Both the position numbers and the translations under genes were made by a program. This document shows positions 9,606 to 18,533 of a stretch of DNA of 38,401 nucleotides, one piece after another. Under the pieces are notes generated by a model that saw only the letters and a list, made by a program, of their open reading frames with translations, ran no database searches and had not been told where the DNA came from. Source of the stretch: Clostridiales bacterium. Its GTDB lineage: Bacteria; Bacillota; Clostridia; Lachnospirales; Bianqueaceae. The stretch is taken from assembly GCA_024689505.1 (NCBI GenBank), contig JAILDJ010000242.1, forward strand, positions 1 through 38,401, read 5' to 3'. Position 1 is the first letter of the stretch; the number at the start of each line of letters is the position of its first letter.

Positions 9606-11317
9606 AAAGCTTTCTCCTCAGCGATCTGCTGCTTACGTTTTTCCGCCTGTTCTTTTAATTCACGTGCACTGGAAAGCACGGCATCTGTCACCGTGACACC
9701 GCTCGTCAGTCTGGCCAATTCTTCGATCATGCCATCACGGTCCAATGACCGGACTTCTGTACGCGTATGTCCATCCGTCACCGTCTTTTCGATCGCGAAA
9801 TGGACGTCGGCCATGGCGGCGATCTGCGGCAGATGAGTCACACACAGCACCTGATGGTACTGTGCGATCTGGCACATCCGCTCGGCGACACTTTGCGCTG
9901 TACGTCCGCTGATGCCCGTGTCGATCTCGTCGAAGATCAACGTAGGGATCTCATCCCTTCGGGCCAGCACAGTCTTGATAGCCAGCATGATGCGGGACAT
10001 TTCACCGCCTGAGGCGATCATATGCAGTGGCTTGACCGCATCGCCCACATTGGTGCGGACGCAAAACTCGACCTCATCCGTACCATACGAACGATAGGTT
10101 CCGGAAGGCCGGACTTCGATCATGAAGCAGGGATCCTTGAATTGCAAGGTTTTCAGGATCTCCGTGACCTCCCGACTCACCTCAGCGGCAGCACTGGCTC
10201 TCAGATCATGTAATTTGTCCGCCGCTTTTCTCAAGTTGGTTTCAGCAGTTGCTTTTTGTGCCCGCAGCGACTCTTTCGTCTGCTGTATATGCTCTAATTT
10301 ATCGATCCGCACAAGCAGATCCTCATAATACGCCTGGATCTTTTCCGACGTAGCACCGTATTTCGAGGTTACCCGGCGGATCACATCCAGACGGTTTTCG
10401 ATATCATTGAGTTCCTGCGGATCCATATCCAACTGATCCAGATACGCGGTCAGCTGATATCCCAGATCGTCCAGAACCGCAGAGGTATCCCGCAGGGATT
10501 CCAAAATGGGTGGCAGTGTATCATCCAGCGAAGCGATCCCGTTCAAAGAAGAAACCGCCTGTCCCAGCAGATCGGAGACTGTAGGGCCGCTCATGTTCTC
10601 GTGCAGCAGTGTGACGGCTTCGGTAACAGCATCCCGCATACGTTCACTATTATACAGCCTTCTGCGGTGGATCTTCAGTTCCTCTTCTTCTCCATCACGC
10701 ACCGCTGCCTGCTCGATCTCATCCCGCTCGTACTGCATGAGCGACAGAAGGCGTTCTTTATCCTGTTCGTCCTTTTCGTAACCTTCCAGCTCTTTGCAAA
10801 GCGCGGTATATGTTCCGAACAGGTGCGCGTACAGTTCCCTCGCTTCCTGGATCCTGTCGTCGAACCGGTCCAGGATCTCACGATGTTTAGCCGTATCCAG
10901 CAGAGACTGATGCTCATGCTGACCGTGGATATCGATCAGTAGTCTGGCGGCATCTTTCATCTGACCTGCCGTAACGATCTGCCCATTGATCCTGCAAAGG
11001 CTGCGCACCTGCTGTGCCGGAGATACACTGAACTGGCGGGTCATCAGGATCTCTCCCTGATCCGCATTGATCCCGAGTTCCGCCAGCCTGGACAAGATCT
11101 TCGGATCTTCTTCAACGAAAAGAAGATCGACCCGTGAACTGCCATCCGGACGCAGCAGTTCCTTTTGCGCCCGGCTGCCCAGTGCCAGGTTGATCCCATC
11201 CATCAGAATACTTTTTCCTGCTCCGGTCTCACCGGTCAGGATATTGAGGCCGCTCTCCAGATCGAGACGCACGTCGTCGATGAGAGCGATGTTCTGCATC
11301 CGCAGAGAAAAAAGCAT
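9602..11317 (-). CDS. recN: DNA repair protein RecN
   Basis: SMC-like ATPase for double-strand break repair, 571 residues. Walker A is GETGAGKS (residues 29-36). A central coiled-coil region is rich in Glu, Lys and Arg, with a long middle segment. The C-terminal ABC half has the signature region ASGGEMSRIMLAIK and Walker B LIFDEIDTGISG. The start at 11317 has AAAGGAG about ten bases upstream. It follows argR by 15 nt, the conserved argR-recN arrangement of Firmicutes. Confidence 0.98.
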   Translation of the reverse strand: MLFSLRMQNIALIDDVRLDLESGLNILTGETGAGKSILMDGINLALGSRAQKELLRPDGSSRVDLLFVEEDPKILSRLAELGINADQGEILMTRQFSVSPAQQVRSLCRINGQIVTAGQMKDAARLLIDIHGQHEHQSLLDTAKHREILDRFDDRIQEARELYAHLFGTYTALCKELEGYEKDEQDKERLLSLMQYERDEIEQAAVRDGEEEELKIHRRRLYNSERMRDAVTEAVTLLHENMSGPTVSDLLGQAVSSLNGIASLDDTLPPILESLRDTSAVLDDLGYQLTAYLDQLDMDPQELNDIENRLDVIRRVTSKYGATSEKIQAYYEDLLVRIDKLEHIQQTKESLRAQKATAETNLRKAADKLHDLRASAAAEVSREVTEILKTLQFKDPCFMIEVRPSGTYRSYGTDEVEFCVRTNVGDAVKPLHMIASGGEMSRIMLAIKTVLARRDEIPTLIFDEIDTGISGRTAQSVAERMCQIAQYHQVLCVTHLPQIAAMADVHFAIEKTVTDGHTRTEVRSLDRDGMIEELARLTSGVTVTDAVLSSARELKEQAEKRKQQIAEEKAL

Positions 11318-11332
11318 ATTCTATGATCTCCT

Positions 11333-11797
11333 TTATCTCTTGACGATCCGGTCCAGACGTTCCTTGATCGCCGCGCAGTCCTCTTTTGTCGCGACGGCCA
11401 GGAAGATCGTATCATCTCCGGCAATAGATCCGATGACGTCTGTCCAACCCAAGGTGTCGATCGAAGCGGCGACGGCCATGGCCATACCCGTCGCGGTCTT
11501 GACCACCAGGATATTGCCTGCACAGGCTGAAGATACATATGCCTCCGTAAGCACAGCAAGATACTTGGCGGCCGCATTTTCCTCATCTTCCGCCTTCCCA
11601 TAGGATTTCACGGCATAATGCGGCTGTCCGTTCGGGCCGACGACTTTGATCAGACGAAGATCCCGGATGTCCCTGGATACGGTAGCCTGTGTCACAACAA
11701 AGCCGGCCTGATTCAGTTTCGCGGCCAGTTCTTCTTGTGTGGTGATGCTGTTGTGCGCGATCAGCTGGAGTATCGCCGCCTGACGGTCTCTCTTCAT
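11333..11797 (-). CDS. argR: arginine repressor ArgR/AhrC
   Basis: Hexameric arginine-sensing transcription factor, 154 residues. The N-terminal winged helix includes the recognition segment TQATVSRDIRDL, and the C-terminal oligomerisation/arginine-binding domain contains AGDDT. AGGAGG lies six bases before the ATG. No arginine genes are in the window, so its targets lie elsewhere; its place next to recN is conserved in Firmicutes. No ARG box was recognised in the 10-nt gap before it. Confidence 0.97.
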   Translation of the reverse strand: MKRDRQAAILQLIAHNSITTQEELAAKLNQAGFVVTQATVSRDIRDLRLIKVVGPNGQPHYAVKSYGKAEDEENAAAKYLAVLTEAYVSSACAGNILVVKTATGMAMAVAASIDTLGWTDVIGSIAGDDTIFLAVATKEDCAAIKERLDRIVKR

Positions 11798-11807
11798 GTT
11801 ACGCCTC

Positions 11808-12674
11808 CTAAAATAGTTTCTTTTTCAACGTCTGGTAGAAAGTATGTTCTGTAACTTTGATGATGGATACGGTGCGGGAAGACCGCCGCAGCACGATCCT
11901 GTCCCCTGACCGGAGCCAGAGATTCTTTTTTCCATCGATACTGATCAACGATGGATACTGTCTGTCATTCTTTCCTTCGCCGATGCAGATCATGATCACG
12001 TCATTCTCGGACGTGACGATCGACCGCACGTTCAGGGAATGCACACAGAGCGGCGTGATCACCAGATTCCGTGCCGATGGTGCCACGATCGGCCCACCGG
12101 CTGACAGATTATACGCCGTAGAACCCGTCGGCGTACAGATGATCATGCCATCTCCCATGAAGGTATCGATCAGATGGCCATTGATGTATACACCCATTTC
12201 GATCATGGAAGCCATCATATGGCGGTTGATCCACACATCATTCATTGCTGTAAAATGATAGGGTTCTGCTTCGCCACTCTCGGTCCATCCTTCGAGCAGG
12301 ATGCGTTCCTCCGTCGCGAAATGCCCTTCCAGCACCATGGAAAGCGCTTTCTCAGCTTGTTCCGGTTCGACTTCCGCCAGAAACCCGACGTCTCCAAGGT
12401 TGATCCCCAGGATCGGTACTTCCGACAATTCCTGGAAACGGAAGATCGCTCGTATGATCGTACCATCGCCGCCCAAAGGAACGATCAGATCGATCTTGGA
12501 ACGCTCCTCCGGCTGATACAAGAGGGCCCGTTCCTGCGCCATTGCCGGAAAGACTTCCTCAGGAACATATGCGGACGCGCCAGCCGAAATCAAAAATCTA
12601 CAAAGACGGCGGGTCAGCATAAGTCCCTGATCTTTCTTTTCATTCGGCATCAGCAGACAATTAAAGTTCTTCAT
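11808..12674 (-). CDS. nadK: NAD kinase
   Basis: Phosphorylates NAD to NADP. 288 residues. It has the catalytic GGDG loop (residues 68-71, LIVPLGGDGTIIRA), the NE/D motif in FTAMNDVWINR and the Gly-rich TPTGSTAYNLSAGGPI segment. AAAGGA lies before the ATG. The first 14 nt overlap the end of tlyA, suggesting coupled translation. The cluster tlyA-nadK-argR-recN is common in Firmicutes. Confidence 0.97.
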   Translation of the reverse strand: MKNFNCLLMPNEKKDQGLMLTRRLCRFLISAGASAYVPEEVFPAMAQERALLYQPEERSKIDLIVPLGGDGTIIRAIFRFQELSEVPILGINLGDVGFLAEVEPEQAEKALSMVLEGHFATEERILLEGWTESGEAEPYHFTAMNDVWINRHMMASMIEMGVYINGHLIDTFMGDGMIICTPTGSTAYNLSAGGPIVAPSARNLVITPLCVHSLNVRSIVTSENDVIMICIGEGKNDRQYPSLISIDGKKNLWLRSGDRIVLRRSSRTVSIIKVTEHTFYQTLKKKLF

Positions 12675-13464
12675 GAGATTCCTTTACTACTTCAGAGATC
12701 CTATCCTCCACGGAGATCGGGACCTCATTTAGATTTTTCGAAAGATAGATCAAATATTCGATATTCCCTTCGGGACCGCGCACCGGAGAAAAGGTCAGCC
12801 CTTTGATCACGAATCCTTCCGCTGTGCACCAATCACAGATCATCCGAAGGACCTGCTCATGCACCTTTGGATCCCGTACGACGCCTTTCTTACCGACCTG
12901 TTCCCGTCCCGCCTCAAACTGCGGTTTGATCAGCGCGACCATGGTACCGTTTTCTTTCAGTCGGGCTGCCACGGCTGGAATCGTCTTTGTCAATGAAATG
13001 AAGGAAAGATCAAAGGATGCAAAGTCGCACGCTTCAGGAATATGGGTCTCATCCAGATATCTGACGTTAGTCTTTTCCAGTACTGTGACCCTCTCATCTT
13101 GCCGCAGTTTCCAGGCAAGCTGACCATATCCGACGTCCACAGCATAGACGTGCCTCGCGCCGTTCTGGAGCATGCAATCCGTAAATCCGCCCGTCGACGC
13201 GCCGGCATCGATACATACCTTGTCGTTAAGATCCAGCGAGAACGCGGCCATAGCCTTCTCCAATTTGAGGCCGCCGCGGCTGACGTATTTGAGCTGTGGA
13301 CCCCGTACTTCGATCGCAGCATCCTCCCGGATCATGGTACCTGCTTTATCCTCCCGGACACCGTCCACATAGACGGTCCCTTCCATGATCAGGGCTTTTG
13401 CCTTTTCACGGGAAGGTGCAAGGCCCTGCTGCACCATCCGCACATCCAGTCGTTCTTTTGCCAT
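12661..13464 (-). CDS. tlyA: TlyA family 2'-O-methyltransferase (rRNA methyltransferase/hemolysin-like)
   Basis: 267 residues: an N-terminal S4 RNA-binding domain (residues 4-60, RLDVRMVQQGLAPSREKAK) and an FtsJ-type SAM methyltransferase domain. The SAM loop is IDAGASTGGFTDCML (85-99). Catalytic-type residues include the Lys of SRGGLKLEK, the Asp of FASFDLSFISL and the Lys of ALIKPQFEAG. Characterised TlyA proteins methylate 16S and 23S rRNA cytidines; that specificity is inferred here. AAGGA lies before the ATG. The gene sits between dxs and nadK with a 9-nt gap and a 14-nt overlap. Confidence 0.95.
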   Translation of the reverse strand: MAKERLDVRMVQQGLAPSREKAKALIMEGTVYVDGVREDKAGTMIREDAAIEVRGPQLKYVSRGGLKLEKAMAAFSLDLNDKVCIDAGASTGGFTDCMLQNGARHVYAVDVGYGQLAWKLRQDERVTVLEKTNVRYLDETHIPEACDFASFDLSFISLTKTIPAVAARLKENGTMVALIKPQFEAGREQVGKKGVVRDPKVHEQVLRMICDWCTAEGFVIKGLTFSPVRGPEGNIEYLIYLSKNLNEVPISVEDRISEVVKESHEEL

Positions 13465-13473
13465 GTCGTATCC

Positions 13474-15324
13474 TTATCGTAAAGCTTCCAGGACCCGTTT
13501 GCGGATCCCTTCCGCGTCTAATCCATATGCATGCAGCAGTGCACAGCGTGTGCCCTGACGCACGAATCCGTTCGGGATCGCCTGGACGTGGATCTTGTCG
13601 CGCACATCCTCCGGTGCAGCACATAGGACTTTCTCTCCGAATCCACCCTCGTCCACATGATCCTCCGTTGTCAGAACGAACTTATGCTTCCGGCAGACCT
13701 CCACGATCAAAGCCTCATCCAACGGCGCTGCAAAGCGCATATCGACAACGGTAAGCGAAATATGATCCTGCGCTTCCAGCACTTGGGCTGCCTCCATAGC
13801 AGCCGATACGGTGGCTCCCAAAGCCAGGACCGCTGCATCTGTACCCTGCCGCACGACCACGCCTTTGCCCACTTCGATCTCGGGGACTTCTCCCGTGCAG
13901 ACTTCGACTGGGCCACGCGGATACCGGATCGCACAAGGATGCCCATAAGAAAGAGCGAATCGCAGCATTCTGCGCAGTTCTACGTCATTGGCAGGTGCCA
14001 TAACTGTAAGACCCGGTATATGAGACAGATAGGCCAGATCATAGATCCCCTGGTGCGATTCACCATCTTCTCCCACGATGCCGGCACGATCCACTGCCAA
14101 AATGACCGGCAGATCGTTCATGCAGACGTCATGCAGGATCTGATCATACGCTCGCTGCAGGAAGGTGGAATAGATGGAACATACAGGTTTCATACCGCCC
14201 TTGGCGAGGCCTGCCGCGAACGTGACTGCATGTTCTTCCGCGATACCTACGTCAAAAGTCCGTTCCGGATAATAGTGGGCGAAATCCGCAAGACCGGTAC
14301 CATCGATCATCGCCGCGGAGATCGCACAAAGCCCAGGCTCCTGCTCCGCCAACTCCATCATGGTCTTCCCGAATACATCCGACCAGGTCGTGCAGGATCG
14401 CTTCTTTTCACTGCCCGTGACAAGATCGAAGGGACCGATGCCATGGAACCGTGCCGGATCCTGCTCCGCCGGGGCGTAGCCCTTGCCTTTGGTCGTACGG
14501 ACATGTACGATGACCGGTTCATCCAAACGCTTGGCCTGCTTCAGGATCTGCTTTAGGTCTTTAAGATTATGTCCATCGACCGGACCAAGATAGGCGAAAC
14601 CCATTTCTTCGAAAAGGACACCGTTCAGCAGAAAATATTTGATGCGTCTTTTGAGCCGTCTCAGCCGTCGGAACATGCCGACGCCGCCCGGCATGCGCAG
14701 CAGGATTTTTTTGGCATCCAGCTTCGTACGCAGGTAAAAGCGCTTGGTACGCATCCGGTTCAGATTATGGGCTACACGGCCTGCGTTCTGACCGATCGCC
14801 ATCTCATTGTCGTTGACGACTACGATCATCTTGCTTTCGCCTTTGCCGGCATTATTCAAGGCCTCATACGCCATACCGCCGGTCAGTGCGCCATCACCGA
14901 TGACAGCTACGACTTCCCCATCCTCTTTCTTCAGATCCCTGGCTTTAGCCATGCCATAAGCCAGCGAAATGGAATTGGACGCATGTCCCGCGTTGAAGAG
15001 ATCATAGGGACTCTCATACGTCCGCGGGAAGCCGGATAGGCCATCTGCCTGGCGCAGGGTATCGAACCTGTCCTTACGGCCGGTCAACAATTTCTGCACG
15101 TAGGTCTGATGCCCCACATCCCAGATGATCGCGTCCTTAGGCGTATCAAACACGCTGTACAGCGCGATCGTGAGCTCGACGACCCCCAGATTCGGACTGA
15201 GATGGCCGCCATGCTCAGAAGTCGTCTTCAGCAACTGATCTCGGATCTCCGCCGCAAGCTGCTGCTCCTTCTTCGGCGACAGACGCTTTAGATCGGAAGG
15301 ATCGTGGATCTTATCGAGTATCAT
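13474..15324 (-). CDS. dxs: 1-deoxy-D-xylulose-5-phosphate synthase
   Basis: First enzyme of the MEP isoprenoid pathway, condensing pyruvate and glyceraldehyde 3-phosphate with thiamine diphosphate. 616 residues. The TPP/Mg site is GDGALTGG (143-150) followed by NNAG, and the family residue His114 is in NAGHASNS. The catalytic Glu lies in DVGIAEEHAVTFA and the transketolase C-domain ends with MRFAAPLDEAL. The ATG follows the ispA stop as TGATATG, with AAGGA upstream. It is adjacent to ispA, so two isoprenoid steps are co-transcribed. Confidence 0.98.
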   Translation of the reverse strand: MILDKIHDPSDLKRLSPKKEQQLAAEIRDQLLKTTSEHGGHLSPNLGVVELTIALYSVFDTPKDAIIWDVGHQTYVQKLLTGRKDRFDTLRQADGLSGFPRTYESPYDLFNAGHASNSISLAYGMAKARDLKKEDGEVVAVIGDGALTGGMAYEALNNAGKGESKMIVVVNDNEMAIGQNAGRVAHNLNRMRTKRFYLRTKLDAKKILLRMPGGVGMFRRLRRLKRRIKYFLLNGVLFEEMGFAYLGPVDGHNLKDLKQILKQAKRLDEPVIVHVRTTKGKGYAPAEQDPARFHGIGPFDLVTGSEKKRSCTTWSDVFGKTMMELAEQEPGLCAISAAMIDGTGLADFAHYYPERTFDVGIAEEHAVTFAAGLAKGGMKPVCSIYSTFLQRAYDQILHDVCMNDLPVILAVDRAGIVGEDGESHQGIYDLAYLSHIPGLTVMAPANDVELRRMLRFALSYGHPCAIRYPRGPVEVCTGEVPEIEVGKGVVVRQGTDAAVLALGATVSAAMEAAQVLEAQDHISLTVVDMRFAAPLDEALIVEVCRKHKFVLTTEDHVDEGGFGEKVLCAAPEDVRDKIHVQAIPNGFVRQGTRCALLHAYGLDAEGIRKRVLEALR

Positions 15325-15325
15325 A

Positions 15326-16240
15326 TCAATATTTCCTTGTGATCAAAGATGCGGTCAATGCGCGTGCCATTGCTCCATAGGGGCCAGGAAGCACTTCGAG
15401 ATCCACCAGTGCCTCTTTTGACAGCCGTTTTGCCGCTTCTTTGGCTTCTTCCAGTCCATAGACAGTCACAAATGTTTCTTTATGATTGAGCGCGTCGCTT
15501 CCTGTAGCTTTTCCAAGCAATGCCGCGTCACCCTCTATATCCAGGATATCATCCTGGATTTGAAACGCGGTGCCGATGCGGAATCCCGCTTGCTCCAGGG
15601 CCGCACAGACAGAAGGCTCCGCTCCTGCAAGAAGCGCTCCGCAGACGAATGGCGCACACAGCAGCTGTCCTGTTTTATTGTGATCGATGAAGGCAAGTCC
15701 CTCTGCTCCAAGGCGCTTTTCTTCCGCTTCGATATCCGCTGTCTGACCGGCGATCATTCCGGAAGGACCCGCCGCATGCAGGATCCGCTGCATGGCGCGA
15801 AGGGCGTTTGGCTGCTGCTCCGGAGCCTCGGCCATACAAGCATCCGCCATGGTCTCCGCGGCCAGATTCAGAAGTCCGTCGCCCGCAAGTACCGCCATAC
15901 CTTCTCCAAATACTTTATGATTCGTAAGACGCCCCCGGCGGTAGTCATCATTATCCATCGCCGGCAGATCATCGTGGATCAAGGAATAGGTATGGATCAT
16001 TTCCAGAGCGATCGCAAAGGGTGTCAGCTCCTCTTCTTTGGCACCAAGGGCAAGTCCCGACAGCATCAAAAAAGCGGGACGCAGCCGTTTGCCGCCTGCA
16101 AGGAGACTGTATTCCATGGCTTGCCACAGCTTCTTATCGAATCCTTGCTCCTGGGAAACGGCTTCCTTCAGAGCCTGTTCCAGACGCGGAAGCCACGCAT
16201 CCATCCATTGCTTGAGCATCTCATTCGGCGTTTCCATCAT
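15326..16240 (-). CDS. ispA: polyprenyl (farnesyl/geranyl) diphosphate synthase
   Basis: Prenyl chain elongation with IPP. 304 residues. The first Asp-rich motif DDLPAMDNDD spans residues 90-99, in the short FPP-synthase arrangement with two residues inserted; the second is DDILD. The Gly-Gly-Lys-Arg-Leu-Arg-Pro IPP-binding segment is at 49-55. Two adjacent ATGs are possible (16240 or 16237) after AAGGA; the second has the better spacing. It overlaps xseB by 20 nt. Product chain length is inferred from the insertion and the operon context. Confidence 0.95.
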   Translation of the reverse strand: MMETPNEMLKQWMDAWLPRLEQALKEAVSQEQGFDKKLWQAMEYSLLAGGKRLRPAFLMLSGLALGAKEEELTPFAIALEMIHTYSLIHDDLPAMDNDDYRRGRLTNHKVFGEGMAVLAGDGLLNLAAETMADACMAEAPEQQPNALRAMQRILHAAGPSGMIAGQTADIEAEEKRLGAEGLAFIDHNKTGQLLCAPFVCGALLAGAEPSVCAALEQAGFRIGTAFQIQDDILDIEGDAALLGKATGSDALNHKETFVTVYGLEEAKEAAKRLSKEALVDLEVLPGPYGAMARALTASLITRKY

Positions 16241-16424
16241 TGCTTTCCTTTTCCAGTGTCAGGATCTCTTTTTCAGTCAGATCCAACTGTTCGGTCAAAG
16301 ACTTGCTCAAAGCCAGTCCCTCTTTATATAATTGGACCATTGCTTCCAGGTCCGTCTGCTCCTGCTCCATCCGCGCTCGGATCTCGCTGAGCTTCTGCAT
16401 ACCTTCTTCAAACCTGCCTGCCAT
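16221..16424 (-). CDS. xseB: exodeoxyribonuclease VII small subunit
   Basis: 67 residues, the normal length for XseB. It is one long amphipathic helical protein with FEEGMQKLSEIRARME and DLEAMVQLYKEGLALSK, typical of the family. It overlaps xseA by 17 nt at its 5' end and ispA by 20 nt at its 3' end, so all three are translationally linked. It binds the large subunit to form the single-strand DNA nuclease. Confidence 0.96.
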   Translation of the reverse strand: MAGRFEEGMQKLSEIRARMEQEQTDLEAMVQLYKEGLALSKSLTEQLDLTEKEILTLEKESNDGNAE

Positions 16425-17622
16425 CTCCGGGATTCCTTTCCTTGACCTGTACTGTAAGCATACCGTCCATCAAACGGGCCTGTATCTTGTCTTCTTCATG
16501 TACCTCTTGGATACTGTGGACGATCTTATCCTCAAACGTCAGGATGCTGTAACCACGTTGCAGCGGCCGATATGGATCCATCAGCTTCAAATCGGAGACA
16601 TACTGTGTCAGCATCGTGCGCAGTTCCCGGACCCGATCTTTGACAAGCCGCTCCATGGTGTCCTGTTCGGACGCGACACGCTGTATGGCCTGCTCCAGGT
16701 GCAGCCGCAGCATACGCGGCGACATCGTTTCTTGATATAAGGAGAGTGCACTGCGCGCTTGATCCAGCTTGCCATGCATCAAGGAACGGATCCGCTGATC
16801 CTCGTCCATGAGGCGCTGCAGCAGGACACGGACATCCGGTACGGCCAGTTCAGCGGCCGCAGAGGGCGTTGGCGCACGCAGATCTGCCGCGAAATCCGCC
16901 AAAGTGAAGTCCGTCTCATGCCCAACGGCGCTGATCACAGGGATGCGGGAACCCGCGATCGCCCTTACGGTCTCCTCTTCGTTGAAAGCCCACAGGTCCT
17001 CGATCGAACCGCCTCCGCGGCCGACCAACAGGACTTCCGCCCTGCCATCCGCGTTCATTCTCCGGATCCCTTCTGCAATCGATGCCGCAGCATACACACC
17101 CTGCACCTGCACTGGGCAGAAGATGATCTGGAGCCCGGGAAATCTGCGCCGTGAGATCTGGATCATATCCTGGACCGCGGCTTTCCCTGGTGCCGTGATG
17201 ATGCCCAATGTACGTATGAACGGCGGGATCTCCCGCTTTCTTTCCTGATCAAAAAGGCCTTCTCGCTCCAGTTTGCTTTTCAACTGCAGATACGCCTGAT
17301 ACAGCGCACCTTCTCCCACGGGCTCCATCTGCCGTACGTTCAGCTGGTATCGGCCTGTTTTTTCGTACAGACCGATCTCCCCAAACGCGTTGACAGCCAT
17401 GCCCTCCGTCATGCGCATCGTAAGATCTTTTGCATAGGACGCGAACATGACGCAGGAGATCGCGCCTTCAGCGTCTTTGATCGTAAAGTACAGATGGCCG
17501 CGGCTCATGGAACAATTGGATAGTTCTCCCGTCAGCCAGATCCCCGACAAAATGCGGTCCTGACGCAGGATCGCATTGACATATCGGTTGACCTGGGAGA
17601 CCGGATAGATCTTGCGCTCCAT
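16408..17622 (-). CDS. xseA: exodeoxyribonuclease VII large subunit
   Basis: 404 residues from the ATG at 17622 (MERKIYPVSQVNRY), which matches usual XseA starts. A longer reading to 17673 would extend 50 nt into nusB and has no SD, so it is rejected. The N-terminal OB domain includes LTGELSNCSMSRGHLYFTIK. The catalytic region has VGRGGGSIEDLWAFNEE and the conserved SAVGHETDFTLAD with RAPTPSAAAEL, followed by a helical C-terminus. The start lies one base after the nusB stop (TGAGATG) with only a weak SD, so termination-reinitiation coupling is likely. Confidence 0.97.
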   Translation of the reverse strand: MERKIYPVSQVNRYVNAILRQDRILSGIWLTGELSNCSMSRGHLYFTIKDAEGAISCVMFASYAKDLTMRMTEGMAVNAFGEIGLYEKTGRYQLNVRQMEPVGEGALYQAYLQLKSKLEREGLFDQERKREIPPFIRTLGIITAPGKAAVQDMIQISRRRFPGLQIIFCPVQVQGVYAAASIAEGIRRMNADGRAEVLLVGRGGGSIEDLWAFNEEETVRAIAGSRIPVISAVGHETDFTLADFAADLRAPTPSAAAELAVPDVRVLLQRLMDEDQRIRSLMHGKLDQARSALSLYQETMSPRMLRLHLEQAIQRVASEQDTMERLVKDRVRELRTMLTQYVSDLKLMDPYRPLQRGYSILTFEDKIVHSIQEVHEEDKIQARLMDGMLTVQVKERNPGDGRQV

Positions 17623-17623
17623 C

Positions 17624-18046
17624 TCAGGTCGTCGGGATCTTCTCACAGGGTTCGATCGCACCAAGCACGCCATTGATGAAGGAAGGAGCCTGTTCCTGTG
17701 AATATTTCTTAGCCAGATTCACCGCTTCATTGATGGTCACACTGTATGGGATCTCCGAGCTGTAGCGGATCTCATAGGCACTGAGCCGTAAAATGCTCAG
17801 ATCCACTTTTGAAAGACGATACAGGCTCCAGCCCTTGAGCGCGCCTTCGATGAGCTCATCCAAGGCATCGCGGTGTTCCAGGACGCCCGTGACTTCATCG
17901 ATGATGAAATCCAGGTCTTCCGGAGCGGTCTCCTGACCGCCGAAATTCTCCAGATAGGTGCTGATCGACTGTCTGGCGTCCTCCTTTACGAACTGCTGCT
18001 GAAAGAGGATCTTAAATGCGTCTTCTCTGGCACTCGTTCTGCTCAT
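17624..18046 (-). CDS. nusB: transcription antitermination factor NusB
   Basis: 140-residue all-helical protein that, with NusE/S10, binds boxA RNA and promotes rRNA transcription antitermination. The start SRTSAREDAFKILFQQQF is the family hallmark. The C-terminal part EIPYSVTINEAVNLAKKYS and FINGVLGAI is equally typical. CGGAGG lies five bases before the ATG at 18046. It follows asp23 by 75 nt, a gap that contains a hairpin. Confidence 0.97.
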   Translation of the reverse strand: MSRTSAREDAFKILFQQQFVKEDARQSISTYLENFGGQETAPEDLDFIIDEVTGVLEHRDALDELIEGALKGWSLYRLSKVDLSILRLSAYEIRYSSEIPYSVTINEAVNLAKKYSQEQAPSFINGVLGAIEPCEKIPTT

Positions 18047-18073
18047 GTTAACCTCCGGGATATAATATATACA

Positions 18074-18106
18074 AGGAGTCCATAAAGATACATCTTTACG
18101 AACTCC
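18074..18106 (-). other. hairpin in the asp23-nusB gap
   Basis: On the minus strand GGAGTTCGTAAAGAT and ATCTTTATGGACTCC face each other across two bases. The arms form 15 pairs if two G-U wobbles are allowed. Both non-Watson-Crick positions are G-U on the minus transcript but C-A on the plus, so the fold is favoured as leftward RNA. No clear U-tract follows. An attenuator, processing or mRNA-stability element is possible. Confidence 0.7.
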
Positions 18107-18121
18107 ATTTGAAACTCAGGA

Positions 18122-18457
18122 TCATTCTTCAGGCGCGTCTTCCTTGATCAGTCCGACGATCTTTACGTTGACTTCAGAGACCTGCATGCCGGTCATATTT
18201 TCGATGGCCGCCTTGACCTTGGTCTGCACTTTTTCGGCCACGACAGGGATCTTCACATTCATGCTGACGAAGACTTCGATATCCGCTGTGACCTGCTCGT
18301 CCACGACCTTGACCTCGATGCTCTTGGCCTGATTCTTGCGTCCTTTATTCTTAGCTGTGGAATAGATGCCGGAAATATCGTTCAGCGCCAGTTCGGCGAT
18401 GATCTCTATGACTTCATCCGCGATGCGGACCTGTCCTAATGAATTCTCTTTTTCCAT
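18122..18457 (-). CDS. Asp23/Gls24 family protein
   Basis: 111 residues of the alkaline shock protein 23 family: GQVRIADEVIEIIAELALNDI at the start, then VDEQVTADIEVFVSMNVKIP and the C-terminal VKAAIENMTGMQVSEVNVKI. Firmicutes members of this size upstream of nusB (YqhY-like) are linked to lipid and envelope homeostasis; that role is inferred. AGGAGG lies eight bases before the ATG, and a strong promoter lies 32 nt upstream. Confidence 0.95.
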   Translation of the reverse strand: MEKENSLGQVRIADEVIEIIAELALNDISGIYSTAKNKGRKNQAKSIEVKVVDEQVTADIEVFVSMNVKIPVVAEKVQTKVKAAIENMTGMQVSEVNVKIVGLIKEDAPEE

Positions 18458-18488
18458 GATTAGAACCTCCTGTTTGTCATTCTATTTG

Positions 18489-18517
18489 ATTATACAACTT
18501 TTATGCATTTTTTGCAA
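18489..18517 (-). promoter_or_regulatory. SigA-type promoter for asp23 and the genes after it
   Basis: On the minus strand TTGCAA (18517-18512), a 17-nt spacer and TATAAT (18494-18489). The -10 ends 31 nt before the asp23 ATG. The surrounding gap is AT-rich, unlike the genes. No terminator is seen between the upstream small membrane-protein gene and this promoter, so read-through is possible. Confidence 0.85.
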
Positions 18518-18533
18518 TGTTATTTATGATATT

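Noticed and set aside
17623-17673. Upstream extension of XseA into nusB
   Set aside because: It adds a basic segment not seen in the family; MERKIYPVSQVNRY is the standard start.
18047-18073. Separate promoter for nusB in the TATATATTATAT stretch
   Set aside because: Several -10-like strings exist but no -35 at proper spacing; the stretch is more likely just AT-rich.
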